From JAEUKA01 sp035328405 (GTDB lineage Bacteria; Myxococcota_A; Polyangia; Palsa-1104; JAEUJZ01): a stretch of 64,000 nucleotides of DNA. Location: positions 49,415 through 113,414 of the forward strand of contig DAOLIT010000004.1 of the NCBI GenBank assembly GCA_035328405.1, in the 5' to 3' direction. Numbering within the stretch: position 1 is the stretch's first letter; the number at the start of each line of letters is the position of its first letter. Made by a program: the position numbers and the translations under genes. Shown piece by piece: positions 27,227 through 37,053 of this stretch. The notes beneath the pieces were generated by a model. That model saw only the letters and a program-made list of their open reading frames with translations, did not search any database and had not been told where the DNA came from.

Positions 27227-29740
27227 TTAGCCATGTCCTTGCTGTTTGTTTGGATCAACAGGCTGATTCACAGGCATGTCATCACCGTCGATGAGCGTGT
27301 ATTTGTATCTGTGGTCGGGGTCCGCTTTCATCTGGCGGATGAACTTCTGCCATGGGTCCCCTTCCCATCCACCCCTGATCACCTGACATCCCGCACTGTA
27401 GTTCCCAACGTAGGGCCCCGTTCCACCCGCGTGGACATTGATCCCAAACCAACCGTTGTCCACCCCTTCTCGCTTTTGCCGGATTCCGTCCTTGTTTCCA
27501 TCCCGCCACACATCCACCGCTTCCCCTTGATTCAGCGCAGTATGTCCTTTGTGGTTCCCCAGTACGTAGTCATACTGTCCGTCCATCAAATTCGCATCCC
27601 CTTTGGGATTGTAGTATTTCGGAAAGGACCCCGGATCGACCGTAGCATTGTACTTTTCAAAGTGCGATTTCCCCAATTTGTCGCGCCACAACACCGCCAA
27701 CGTGTCGTTGTATTGATCCTTCACATTGGGAACTTCGTGCCCATTCATCCAGCCTCGCACACCAACGATATTCCGTTGTTCTGGACGAGCGTCAAACTCT
27801 CCCCCACTTTGCAAAATCGCTCTCCGGTAGTAGTCGTACTTCGCCGCGTCTCCCAATGGTTCTTCCACTTTTCCTTGCTCCTTCGGATCAGGCGCGTGGG
27901 GGGGATTCTTTCCCGCGTCCGGCTTGGGAATCTGGGGCTTGTCCTCCAGCCATGGATGCGCAGCCATCGTGAGTGCAATGTTGCTGCGCGGATCTTCTTC
28001 CTTCTTGTCCGGCTGCTCTGCCGGATTCTGCTTCCGCTCATGCTCCCGTATTGCTTGGATCATCGCCACCGTTCCCAGTTGCGAGTCCTTTGCATTCGGA
28101 TCGTATTTTCCGTCGGCAACGTACTTCCCACTCTTGTATTGATCTGTACCAGAAAAGACATAGGGGCTTGGTCTGTCTTTGTAGTGATACCCAAGACCGT
28201 TGTAGTACTCCGCATAGGAAGCGAGCGCCGCCATGTCTTTTGTGTCCTCACCAACATTGAACATCTTTTGGACGCTCTTCTTCTGTCCTAGTGCGTGCTT
28301 TGCTGCTTCTTCCCATTTGTGGAACGTCGGAATGTTCGTTGGCCAATGTTTCGGGGGCTTCCCAAGGGGGTCCCCCTGATGAAGGTATGTGTTGAAATTC
28401 CCAGACGATTCACGCCAATGCAGCGACGCAATGAGTTCAGCAGGAACATTGGCCGCTTCCGCGACTCTTTCATAGCGTTCCTGATTCTTGTCCCAATTCT
28501 TCAAAAACAGCGCCATATCCCCTTTTTGCGACTGGCTGAGCTGTACCTTCAGGTTCTTTAGACGCGCCTTGTTGTCCTTGTATACATCCTGCCCCGTCTT
28601 GTCATTGGGCATATGATTTTTGTTGTCTGCGGTGTCCTGCCCGGCTCCTGTATCACTGTCACCATCGTCGCCCTGAAGTTCCTTGATCACGCCAATGGTC
28701 AATGGTCCTACTTTTCCATCCGGCCCATACCCCTTGCTCTTTTGCAACTCCTTCACAATCGCAGTGGTTTGCTCATCATACACCCCTGACAGTTCTACCT
28801 TGTATCCGGCAGCGACGAGCTGACGTTGCAACATCGTGATGGCGGGGCCCGTGTCCTCCGGCTTGAGAATGTGCTTCCCGCTGGCCACCCCTTTCCATGC
28901 CACGACCTCTTCCAGACCATTCCCCGTTTGGGGTCCCATCTCTCCAGTTGTTTGTATGTGATACGTGTTTTGAAACTTCAGGACGGCCTTCTTTGTTGCC
29001 TCATCAAACACACCATTCATCGGTGTCTGAAAACCCGCTTGATTCAATTCCGCTTGCATTTTCGCGACAGCCGCACCCTCATCTCCCACTTTGAGGTGTG
29101 TCTGTCCCTTCAGAACATTCCGCCACGGATCAGCCTTTGCGTCGCTGCCAGCTTTGTCTCCTTGGGCCGTTGCTTCGGCTGGTTTGATGGCACTCGGTTC
29201 CGTGCTTCCAACCTTGGCTTCTGCTGCGGAGGCTCCGCTTTTCCCTTGCGGAGCAGTCAGCGAATCATCGGCTTTGGAAGCCTCCTTTGAGGAGTCCTTT
29301 TTCTCTTCTTTGAGGATCTCGGCAGTCGCCCCTTTTTCCTCGTTCCCGATCTTCCTTTCATCGTGGCCGACCCTCTTTTCGGGCGTCGCTTCGGACCCCT
29401 TTTTGTCCGCCACCAGCGCGGGTTCCTTCTTTCCGTCCGCGTCCAAGAACGACTCTGCGTGATCCACAATGCCCGACACCGTGTCCGAAAACCCCCGCAG
29501 GGCTTTCATCGCGCCCGGATGTGCCTGCAAATAAGACGTGATTCCTGCCTGCGCGATGGGCGCTGCGGCAGACCACAGGCGCGAAAGAAGACTGGGCTTT
29601 GGGGACTCCTTTTGGGACTCCTTTTGGGACTCCTTTTGACCCGACGGGGCTGGGTGTCGCTCGACTGGTTGGACATTGGAGGATTGAACGGACGAATGAA
29701 ACGGCGAGTGCTTGTCTTCCCGATGAAGTTGTTTTGGCAT
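27227..29740 (-). CDS. Peptidoglycan-binding cell-wall hydrolase-like protein without signal peptide
   Basis: 837 residues from ATG 29740 (MPKQLHRED). After a disordered Lys/Glu/Ser-rich region with a KESQ tandem, two peptidoglycan-binding domains occur at ~212-277 and ~291-356 (LKVGDEGAAVAKMQ..., LKPEDTGPAITMLQ...). Residues ~411-571 resemble a lysozyme-like glycosidase (LIASLHWRESSGNF with a candidate catalytic Glu444). The C-terminal ~180 residues hold GINVHAGG (His770) and YSAGCQVI (Cys785), reminiscent of the His and Cys active-site arrangement of L,D-transpeptidase-like enzymes. There is no signal peptide or TM helix, so export would need a contractile injection, type VI or other route, or lysis. 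Divergent from the polymerase gene. Predicted roles: wall remodelling or attack on neighbours; unproven. Confidence 0.75.
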   Translation of the reverse strand: MPKQLHREDKHSPFHSSVQSSNVQPVERHPAPSGQKESQKESQKESPKPSLLSRLWSAAAPIAQAGITSYLQAHPGAMKALRGFSDTVSGIVDHAESFLDADGKKEPALVADKKGSEATPEKRVGHDERKIGNEEKGATAEILKEEKKDSSKEASKADDSLTAPQGKSGASAAEAKVGSTEPSAIKPAEATAQGDKAGSDAKADPWRNVLKGQTHLKVGDEGAAVAKMQAELNQAGFQTPMNGVFDEATKKAVLKFQNTYHIQTTGEMGPQTGNGLEEVVAWKGVASGKHILKPEDTGPAITMLQRQLVAAGYKVELSGVYDEQTTAIVKELQKSKGYGPDGKVGPLTIGVIKELQGDDGDSDTGAGQDTADNKNHMPNDKTGQDVYKDNKARLKNLKVQLSQSQKGDMALFLKNWDKNQERYERVAEAANVPAELIASLHWRESSGNFNTYLHQGDPLGKPPKHWPTNIPTFHKWEEAAKHALGQKKSVQKMFNVGEDTKDMAALASYAEYYNGLGYHYKDRPSPYVFSGTDQYKSGKYVADGKYDPNAKDSQLGTVAMIQAIREHERKQNPAEQPDKKEEDPRSNIALTMAAHPWLEDKPQIPKPDAGKNPPHAPDPKEQGKVEEPLGDAAKYDYYRRAILQSGGEFDARPEQRNIVGVRGWMNGHEVPNVKDQYNDTLAVLWRDKLGKSHFEKYNATVDPGSFPKYYNPKGDANLMDGQYDYVLGNHKGHTALNQGEAVDVWRDGNKDGIRQKREGVDNGWFGINVHAGGTGPYVGNYSAGCQVIRGGWEGDPWQKFIRQMKADPDHRYKYTLIDGDDMPVNQPVDPNKQQGHG

Positions 29741-29901
29741 GGTGTTTCTTTCATCGGCCAAATGGAACACTCGTTGCCATGCAATGCCGGAATTTTTCAC
29801 ACCAAACGGTCCAATCGCGAATCCCATTCTTCACATCACTTGCTCACGAAAATCGCTTGCTTTTCCGTCGAGAACTCGGCACTCTTTTTGGGGTGACGCA
29901 G

Positions 29902-31410
29902 ATGTCGTCTTCCCGCCAACATCACCTTCTGTGGGAATACCCCTTTTCACCCCATGAGGAATCCTCCCATTCCACTTGGCGGTACCGCTTGGCCTACATC
30001 TTGTTCTTGCTGGGAATGCTCCCTGTGTTTCTCTTTCTCAGCACGGAACGTTTTCCTTCTGTGGCCCGATGGACCGCCTGGGCCGGTCTCTCATGCGCGC
30101 TGTTTCCCATTCTGAGGCTTTTGTCGAATCGGCGTGCGCGCCCCTCTGCCGTCGCTGGCCTCGTGCTCATGATCTCCCTCTGTTATTTTTTCGCAGTCCT
30201 CCACGAAGAGCGCCTACTTCTTCGTTTTGGCGAGGCGAGGATTACAGAGGGCGCGATCCAATGGGCCATCGCCTACGCTGCTTTGGGTGTGGTCGCGTTG
30301 CAAATGGGCAGTGGATTGGGAGGGCTAGTAGGAATGGCCCAATGGATACCCAAAATCACGCTGCCCCTTCCCAATCGTGCCCTCCTTTGGTGTGGGAGTG
30401 GGATCGTTTCTGCGTCGCTGTTGCTCGATCTGTTGCGCATCCGTGGCCTGATTCCGCGTTCCCCACAACTCATCAGCGTTCTGTCTGCTCTGTCTCCCAT
30501 CGACTTGGGATATGCAATGCTTCTGCTGCCAAGTTTGAATCCGCACGAAAGCAGAAAACCCCTTTTGTTTTGGCTGTTTACGGGAATCTCCAGTCTTACG
30601 GCGCTCATGAGTGGTTCTCTGGTCCCGATGGTGCAACCGCTGCTCACCTACTTGCTCGCTTGGTTGCTTGTCCGACGGAGGCTTCGCGTATGGCCCATTG
30701 CTCTTGGCATGTTGGTCGTCCTCCTTTTTCAGCCCGTAAAAGGGGAATTTCGAGCAAAAGTGTGGGATCGGGAAGCGCGCCTCTCTTTGATGGAGCGTGC
30801 TGAGCTGTTTGTCGATCTCTCTGCCCGACATTGGTTTGGGGGGGACACGGACAGAGCCGTCGATCGGGAACGATCCGTCAAAATTGCCGCCGCGCGCACC
30901 GCATCCGCGTTGCAACTTGCGCACATCATGGAAATGACGCCCGCAGCGGTACCGTTTCAACAGGGGGCCACGTACAGATACTTCCGGTACGCACTCCTTC
31001 CGCGTGCTTTTTTCCCCGACAAACCAAGTGCGCAATATGCAGATACTTGGGCCGCTGTGATGTATGGATATACGACGGTGAGCGGCACGCAACATGTGAT
31101 GGTCGGTCTGCCGCAACTTGCGGAAACATACCTCAATTTTGGCGTGTTTTTTGGGCTCCTGTTGGTCGCATTTTGCGGCTTTGTTTTGCGCGCCGTGGAC
31201 GAAATGTTGGCGCATCCACAAGCCGGAACAGGTGCCGCTGCTCTGTATCTGTTTTTTGCCCACCAAGTCGTGCGAACTTTTGAAGGTTCCGCCGCGCAAT
31301 TCTGGGGAGGCGCGTTGCAACAATTCAGCTTTTACGCACTCCTTTTGTGGTGTTTGGGTGTGTCCTATCGACTCGCGGCAGGCAGAACCAAAGAACCATT
31401 CAGCGTGTGA
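29902..31410 (+). CDS. Wzy-like oligosaccharide repeat-unit polymerase (membrane protein)
   Basis: 502 residues from ATG 29902 (GGGGTGA just upstream); the longer open frame would run into the divergent hydrolase gene. About eleven TM helices from residue ~30. The pattern RYALLPRAFFPDKPSAQYADTWAA followed by VGLPQLAETYLNFG near residues 355-420 is the kind of large periplasmic loop ('PR..fPdKP', 'E.Y.NFG') found in O-antigen/exopolysaccharide polymerases. It likely links lipid-borne repeat units in the periplasm. A priming glycosyltransferase, a GH15-like enzyme and OM proteins lie downstream, beyond miaB. Its 3' end overlaps the convergent miaB gene by 46 nt. Confidence 0.75.
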   Translation: MSSSRQHHLLWEYPFSPHEESSHSTWRYRLAYILFLLGMLPVFLFLSTERFPSVARWTAWAGLSCALFPILRLLSNRRARPSAVAGLVLMISLCYFFAVLHEERLLLRFGEARITEGAIQWAIAYAALGVVALQMGSGLGGLVGMAQWIPKITLPLPNRALLWCGSGIVSASLLLDLLRIRGLIPRSPQLISVLSALSPIDLGYAMLLLPSLNPHESRKPLLFWLFTGISSLTALMSGSLVPMVQPLLTYLLAWLLVRRRLRVWPIALGMLVVLLFQPVKGEFRAKVWDREARLSLMERAELFVDLSARHWFGGDTDRAVDRERSVKIAAARTASALQLAHIMEMTPAAVPFQQGATYRYFRYALLPRAFFPDKPSAQYADTWAAVMYGYTTVSGTQHVMVGLPQLAETYLNFGVFFGLLLVAFCGFVLRAVDEMLAHPQAGTGAAALYLFFAHQVVRTFEGSAAQFWGGALQQFSFYALLLWCLGVSYRLAAGRTKEPFSV

Positions 31411-32927
31411 ACTTTGGCTTCGGTGATTCTCACGGGCAGCACCTTCCCGATGAAACGCTCAGGATCTTCACCATCAGGAAGCCTGACATTCACCGTGTGA
31501 TTTCCACCGGTGCGGCCACAAAGTTGATCATCGGAGGCCCGACTCCTTCCTTCCAAAAGAACCTCCTCTGTCTTGCCAACAAAGCGCTGCAATCGCTTTG
31601 CGGTGATCTCTTTTTGCAACGCCAATACAGCAGAAAGGCGGCGTGATTTCTCGTCGCTGGAAACGTCATCCGAAACCCCCGATGCAGGTGTTCCGGGTCG
31701 TTTGGAATAGGCGAAGGAATAGATGGAGTCGTATTCCACGATCGACAAAAGAGACATCGTATCCGCAAAGTCTTCCTCTGTTTCACCCGGATATCCCACG
31801 ATGATGTCCGTCGAAAGGGAGATGTCAGGACACACGCTGCGCAAGCAAGCAATTTTTTCCAGATACGCTTCGCGTGTGTATTCCCTCTCCATGCGCTGCA
31901 ACACCCGAGAACTTCCGGCCTGGACGGGCAGATGAAGCCACGGCTGCAACGTCCGCAGCGACGAAAAACACTCCGCAACTTTTCGCGTAAAGTAGTGCGG
32001 ATGACTGGTGGTAAAGCGCAGACGCAAAAGACCCGGCACGCGATCCACTCTGGACAGGAGTTCCGCAAAATCTTCCCCGTCATCCGTTCCGATCGCATGA
32101 TACGCATTCACGTTCTGTCCGATCAGTGTCACTTCCTTTGCCCCCAAAGCCACAAAACGCTCGACCTCCTTTACCACTTGGGGTGCCGGTCGCGAAACCT
32201 CTTTTCCTCGAGTCTTTGGGACGATGCAATACGCACAATGGTTGTCACACCCCTTTTGAATCGTCACAAGAGCCGTCACGCGCACATCAGAAGGTCGAGG
32301 CTCTGCGTCGAGAAACTGGTAATCCTCAATGTCGATCACTTCGGTTTGCGCCAAACGAAGTCGATATCTGCCCGCTTTGGGAACCGCTGGTGAAAAGGAC
32401 TCTGTTTGCACACGGTCCAAAGGTCGTACTACAGGTCGCAACGCTGCATAGTGTTTGGCAAGACTCGGAATCTGATCCGGGCCAAAGGTCAAATCTGCCG
32501 ACGGAATGCGCGCAAGAAGAGCCTCCCCTTCCTGCTGCGCGACACAACCCCCGATCGCAACGACGAGGTTCGGATTCCGTTCTTTGAGCAGACGGTAACG
32601 GCCCGCTGCGGATGCCGCCTTGTTTTCCGCTTTTTCGCGCACAGAACACGTATTCACAATGATGAAATCCGCGCTCTCTGCAGAGTCTGTTTGTTCAAAA
32701 CCCGCGCGGCGCAACACTTCCACGATGCGCTCCACGTCGTAGTCGTTCATTTGGCAGCCAAAGGATTCGATGAAAACCCGCCGCAAAACAGAAGGGCCGA
32801 TTTCGGTTCGTTCAGACACTCTGTCTCGATCGAGCAGTTCCGAGACAGAAGTGGGCCCAGGCTCGGGAAGACGGCCAAACACAGAGCCAGACACGGACGC
32901 TTCGAGAGAAGTTGAAGATGAGTTCAC
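31365..32927 (-). CDS. miaB: tRNA-2-methylthio-N6-dimethylallyladenosine synthase MiaB
   Basis: 520 residues from GTG 32927, longer than most MiaB because of a ~50-residue Ser/Glu-rich N-terminal extension; a later start is possible. The N-terminal UPF0004 domain has the three cluster Cys in FGCQMNDYD, NTCSVREKA and GGCVAQQEG. The radical SAM motif is CDNHCAYC, followed by IVPKTRGKE. The TRAM domain is at the end (LPVRITEAKVHTLNGSL). It adds a methylthio group to i6A37 of tRNAs reading UNN codons. Monocistronic; the end overlaps the polymerase gene on the other strand, and the start faces the GH15-like gene. Confidence 0.96.
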   Translation of the reverse strand: MNSSSTSLEASVSGSVFGRLPEPGPTSVSELLDRDRVSERTEIGPSVLRRVFIESFGCQMNDYDVERIVEVLRRAGFEQTDSAESADFIIVNTCSVREKAENKAASAAGRYRLLKERNPNLVVAIGGCVAQQEGEALLARIPSADLTFGPDQIPSLAKHYAALRPVVRPLDRVQTESFSPAVPKAGRYRLRLAQTEVIDIEDYQFLDAEPRPSDVRVTALVTIQKGCDNHCAYCIVPKTRGKEVSRPAPQVVKEVERFVALGAKEVTLIGQNVNAYHAIGTDDGEDFAELLSRVDRVPGLLRLRFTTSHPHYFTRKVAECFSSLRTLQPWLHLPVQAGSSRVLQRMEREYTREAYLEKIACLRSVCPDISLSTDIIVGYPGETEEDFADTMSLLSIVEYDSIYSFAYSKRPGTPASGVSDDVSSDEKSRRLSAVLALQKEITAKRLQRFVGKTEEVLLEGRSRASDDQLCGRTGGNHTVNVRLPDGEDPERFIGKVLPVRITEAKVHTLNGSLVLPAASR

Positions 32928-33011
32928 GCTGCGGACTTTTCCACTCTGGGCCCCAAAAGGTCAAGTTGGTTCCGGCACTTTCGACTTCGTGACGCTTTTC
33001 GCGCAAAGCAA

Positions 33012-33041
33012 TTGACAGCGTAGGTGGCCTCAAAATACGGT
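33012..33041 (+). promoter_or_regulatory. Promoter of the GH15-like gene, predicted leaderless
   Basis: TTGACA (33012-33017), an 18-nt spacer and TACGGT (33036-33041). The A of the ATG at 33049 is 8 nt after the -10 box, so transcription likely starts at or next to the start codon. No ribosome binding site precedes the ATG. Confidence 0.5.
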
Positions 33042-33048
33042 CCCGCGC

Positions 33049-35388
33049 ATGAAACGATTTGGGCTCACTTGTTGCGCGTGGCTCCTTTCCTTCTCGTCCG
33101 TTTCTGGCTCATTCTTTGGTGGTGCAGGAGAGGCCTACGCCGACAAACCAGTGCGAACGTGGAACTACCTGACGACGGGAAATGGACACGGGTTTCAGTT
33201 CTTCGATACCAACAAAAACAAAATCACGCACTTTTTGGAGGTCCCCTATCGCTATCTGCGACCGCGCGCTGATCCGAAATCCGATGGGTACGGACGGCGA
33301 AATCTCGCCTATGATTTTTACTTCGGCGTGAAGGGAAATTCAGGCGGCGGATGGTTGCAAGGGGGCAAGGCAGGAGAAGCCAGTTACGTCGAAGAAACCA
33401 ACATCATCAAGGTCCCCATTTCTCTTTCCGGGATCGATGCAGAGACGTACTACTTTGCTCCCTTTGGTTTTGAAGGGAACGCGATGATCGCGGTCCTGAA
33501 TGCCCCAAACGCTCGCGATGGCTTTGCGCTGTTTAACTTTCACTTGGGAGATGGATCGCCGGACACTCCCAATGCGAACAACGAACGGCTCAAACTTCTT
33601 TCCGACGGAAAATCTGTTTCGGAAAGCGGCCCAGGTGGCGGTTCGATGATTTACGTTCCCCTGTCTGCGTTGTCCCATGCAGATTGTGAAAACGTATTTA
33701 CAAAGGTGTCGTCCGGCCAGTCTTTGGGTGACAAGACGAATTGCGCTGGGAATGACGTGGTGCCTGCTTTTCAAGCAACTCTCGACGGAGGTTACATGGG
33801 AGTTGCGGTCTTGTTTGCCGAAAATGAGAGCGATGCAGAGAACCTCTTGCAGCAATTCAAAACCTGGGTCAATGGCCGGAATCCGAGCAAGCTTCTGTCC
33901 GATGGACTTGCAGAATGGTCCGCATGGCGCAAACCCCTTCCGCAAAATTTGTCGCTCTGTACCGACGATGAAAAGAAATTGTGGAGGCAAAGCGAAGCGG
34001 TCCTCAGAATGGGTCAAGTCCGGCAAGCGTATTCGTCCACGCGCAAAAACCATGGCATGGTGCTCGCCAGTTTGCCGCCTGGGGAATGGCATACAGGATG
34101 GGTACGGGATGGTCTGTATGCCATCGTGGCGCTCGCGCGCATGGGACATCACGCAGAGGCCAAAATGGGCCTTGATTTTCTGCTGAATGCAGAACCTTCT
34201 GGAAAGTTCTCGTCATACGTTTCAGGGGTCAACTATCGCGTCTCTGTTTGCCGCTATTTTGGGAACGGAGAAGAAGAAGCAGACTACTCTGGACAACAGA
34301 CTCCGAACGTCGAGATCGACGGTTGGGGGTTGACGTTGTGGGCAGCCCGACAGTATCTGGATGCGTCGGGAAATACCGCTTGGCTGAATGAAAAAACGCG
34401 CCTCGGACCTACCGTATACGAATCGTTGTTTGGGGGTGTTGCAGAGGCTTTGCGGAAAAACACAGAGTCTTCAGGAATTGCAAAGGCAGACTCCTCGATT
34501 TGGGAGGTTCACGATGAAAACAAGAAGCACTTTGCGTACACGACTCTCTCAACGATTCGTGGCTTCTGTGATTTCGCCTCCATGGCACAGAAGGCAGGGA
34601 ATGCCACCGATTCGACCGCGTACCGGAATCTGGCGAGCAAAGCACGAGACGGCTTTTTGGCGACGTTTCTGGATCGAGATGGTGCGATCGCGGGGTCGAT
34701 TGAGGAGCTGGCCCAGAACCAATACCTCGACGGGGCTGTGGTGGAAGCCTTCACTTGGAATGTGCTGAAAGATGCAGAGTATGGGGGGAAGACAGGGAAG
34801 GCTACGTTGGATGTATTGGGTCGTTTGCGCGTCGAGTCAGGGGGGTTCAAGCGCAACGACGATGGGAAGTCCTCTTATGACAACAACGAGTGGATTCTGA
34901 TCGATCTGCGCATGTCAGACGCGCTGTGGAGAGCTGGTCGGGAGTCCGAATCAGCGGGTCTTGTGAAGATGGTGATCGACAAGGCGAGTGCGAACTATTT
35001 CTTGCTTCCTGAGTTGTACAACGCAGTTCGGGCCGACGGTGCGATTGGGAAATATGCGGGCAGCATTCCGATGGTGGGATACGGCGCAGGGGCGTATGTG
35101 TTGACGATGCTTGATCGTTCTGGGTTGCTGGAACCAAACGACTGCGGAGACGGTTTGGGAAACAAAAGTTCGGGGCGCGCACTGAAATGTTCTGACCCTC
35201 CGGTGACACCCCAGAATCCTCAGAATCCGGGAACACCGACAGCAGATGAGGTTCCCTATGTGAACGCTTGTCTGTGCCAGGTGGGTTCTGTTTCCCAGTC
35301 TTCCACACCACACCCGATGGCATGGCTGGGTTCTCTGTTTGTGTTGGGAGGATTGGTTCGTCGCCGCTTTCGGGGGAACAAATCATGA
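33049..35388 (+). CDS. Secreted GH15-like glycoside hydrolase with MYXO-CTERM-like tail
   Basis: 779 residues. A signal peptide is visible (hydrophobic core near residues 5-25, cleavage near GEAYA). The N-terminal ~270 residues are a beta-rich domain as in GH15 glucoamylase/dextranase types. The (alpha/alpha)6 barrel follows: WHTGWVRDGLYAIVALARMG, NVEIDGWGLTLWAARQY, and repeated Ala/Gly helices. The C-terminus carries CLCQVG, a short linker, a hydrophobic helix AWLGSLFVLGGLV and RRRFRGNK, the layout of the MYXO-CTERM surface-sorting signal (Cys motif, TM, basic tail). It probably acts on alpha-linked glycans at the surface; substrate unknown. Its stop overlaps the next start (ATGA), so it is the first gene of a three-gene unit with the barrel and priming transferase. 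Confidence 0.78.
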   Translation: MKRFGLTCCAWLLSFSSVSGSFFGGAGEAYADKPVRTWNYLTTGNGHGFQFFDTNKNKITHFLEVPYRYLRPRADPKSDGYGRRNLAYDFYFGVKGNSGGGWLQGGKAGEASYVEETNIIKVPISLSGIDAETYYFAPFGFEGNAMIAVLNAPNARDGFALFNFHLGDGSPDTPNANNERLKLLSDGKSVSESGPGGGSMIYVPLSALSHADCENVFTKVSSGQSLGDKTNCAGNDVVPAFQATLDGGYMGVAVLFAENESDAENLLQQFKTWVNGRNPSKLLSDGLAEWSAWRKPLPQNLSLCTDDEKKLWRQSEAVLRMGQVRQAYSSTRKNHGMVLASLPPGEWHTGWVRDGLYAIVALARMGHHAEAKMGLDFLLNAEPSGKFSSYVSGVNYRVSVCRYFGNGEEEADYSGQQTPNVEIDGWGLTLWAARQYLDASGNTAWLNEKTRLGPTVYESLFGGVAEALRKNTESSGIAKADSSIWEVHDENKKHFAYTTLSTIRGFCDFASMAQKAGNATDSTAYRNLASKARDGFLATFLDRDGAIAGSIEELAQNQYLDGAVVEAFTWNVLKDAEYGGKTGKATLDVLGRLRVESGGFKRNDDGKSSYDNNEWILIDLRMSDALWRAGRESESAGLVKMVIDKASANYFLLPELYNAVRADGAIGKYAGSIPMVGYGAGAYVLTMLDRSGLLEPNDCGDGLGNKSSGRALKCSDPPVTPQNPQNPGTPTADEVPYVNACLCQVGSVSQSSTPHPMAWLGSLFVLGGLVRRRFRGNKS

Positions 35389-37001
35389 GCGTGAAAGCCT
35401 TCCCCATCGTAGGTTTGTTGATTGCATGTTTCTCGTCGCTGGCGTCGGCTCAGACTCCTGCAAACGAAGCACCTTCCTCAACCACCGCGACGGCCCCGGT
35501 TGAAGTTGCAAGTCCTGCTCAAGAAGCAAAAGCCGCGCAAGATACACCGGCTGCGGCATCTCCAGTTTCGCCGCCTGATGTGGTTTCCAAGACCGGCGCG
35601 CAAACAAAACAAACGGCCCAAACAGGCCAAACTCCCAGCGTCGCAAACGAACTCGCTCTGCCGGATGCCAGACCCGGAATGGGGGTTACGGTGGGACCTG
35701 TGGAATTGAAGGCAACAGGGTATTTGCGCGCCCCCCTTCGTTTGGCCTTTCGGAGTCGCGGCGACGGTTTAAAAGAAGGCGAAGGACAATACAATCTGCA
35801 CACGCCGTGGCTTGTGGACGACGACTATTTTCGTTCGGGTTTTCAATACTTGCGAACCCAGGAAAGTGATTGGTCCGAGATCTATTTTTCGGCGCAGAGC
35901 AAGTATTTGTCCGCCGATGTTGCCCTGATGGGTTCTCTGTTCACGGACTGGGCGAGACCCCTTCTGGATCGTCAATGGGGGATTGCACAGGGGTCTGTCA
36001 CGTTCCGGTATGAAGCGTTGGGACCGCGCCTGCGCTTTCGGATGCACATTCGGGCAGGGTCCTTTTGGGATCGTTTTGGCTGGCTCGAAAATTACGACAC
36101 GTATGTGTTTGGCCGGACGCATCAAATGGGGGGGCAAGTCCGTTTCGAGTTTGAGACGAAGCCGGTGACGTTTTGGCTTCTTCAGGGGGTCGGCGCACAT
36201 CTGGATGCCATCGAGGCCAACCAGGGTTTGACGCTGCTCAATTACCTGCACGTGGGGGCATCGCTTTGGAAGGTCGCTCACATCGGTTTGTATTTTCTGG
36301 ACACGCTGTCGCAGGACAAAAGGCAGCTCAAAGAAGTGCAGGATGCGTCGATGCGCGTGTGGGGTATGGATCTGCGCCTGACGCCGTTCTTTGGGAACTT
36401 CTATGTCGCCGGTTCTTGGATCACCTCTGCGCAAGCGCAATACTTGAGTCCGGTTTTGGAAGTCATGCACTCTTGGGGGGGCCGAGGTTTCACGGAAAAC
36501 TACTTGGGAACAGACAAAAGTGATGGTACAGGGGGACTAAAAAGCCTTGCAGGAGAATACACTTTCAGCCTTCGGCGTGTGCTTGGGCAACTTGCCCCGG
36601 AACGCGCATCCTTTTTGCGTGGGGGTGATGTGCAGTGGCGCTTTTTTGGTCTTGTGGCACAGGCAGCATCGAACCAAGTGGACTCCGATCCGGCGCTGAA
36701 CCGCGATGGGAAGGTGGCTTTGAAATGGGGGACTGAACTCCTGTACCAACCCCTTTCGTTCGTGTTTGCATCCCTCCGCTACGATCGGGTCATCATCGAC
36801 GTACAAGACGATGCGGCAGCTTTCCGTGTGCTGACGCCTCGAATCGGTGCGACGTTGAATTGGATGTTGGGGGCGCAGATTTTCTTGCAGTATTCGCGCT
36901 ATTTCTATGGGGATCGCGTTCGGTTAAGACCGGGGCAAGTAGCGCTCGAAACCCTGCCGGATGCCGACGTGGTGAAACTCCAAGCGCAGGTCTCTTTTTG
37001 A
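35385..37001 (+). CDS. Outer membrane beta-barrel protein of unknown type
   Basis: 538 residues; ATG at 35385 overlaps the previous stop. Signal peptide MSVKAFPIVGLLIACFSS, cleavage after SLASA. A Pro/Ala/Thr-rich low-complexity stretch (~25-90) follows. The remainder is made of alternating hydrophobic strands with many aromatic residues (for example YFRSGFQYL, RLRFRMHIRAG, QVRFEFETK) and ends with LQAQVSF, a terminal Phe as expected for BAM-dependent barrels. No family is recognised. Gene order (surface glycosidase upstream, priming transferase downstream) suggests a role in polysaccharide export or uptake, but no Wza-type periplasmic domain is visible. Confidence 0.68.
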   Translation: MSVKAFPIVGLLIACFSSLASAQTPANEAPSSTTATAPVEVASPAQEAKAAQDTPAAASPVSPPDVVSKTGAQTKQTAQTGQTPSVANELALPDARPGMGVTVGPVELKATGYLRAPLRLAFRSRGDGLKEGEGQYNLHTPWLVDDDYFRSGFQYLRTQESDWSEIYFSAQSKYLSADVALMGSLFTDWARPLLDRQWGIAQGSVTFRYEALGPRLRFRMHIRAGSFWDRFGWLENYDTYVFGRTHQMGGQVRFEFETKPVTFWLLQGVGAHLDAIEANQGLTLLNYLHVGASLWKVAHIGLYFLDTLSQDKRQLKEVQDASMRVWGMDLRLTPFFGNFYVAGSWITSAQAQYLSPVLEVMHSWGGRGFTENYLGTDKSDGTGGLKSLAGEYTFSLRRVLGQLAPERASFLRGGDVQWRFFGLVAQAASNQVDSDPALNRDGKVALKWGTELLYQPLSFVFASLRYDRVIIDVQDDAAAFRVLTPRIGATLNWMLGAQIFLQYSRYFYGDRVRLRPGQVALETLPDADVVKLQAQVSF

Positions 37002-37053
37002 TTCTGGCAACCTGGTTTGAGCCGAATCCACACCTTGGGGGCACCTAGTCCTC

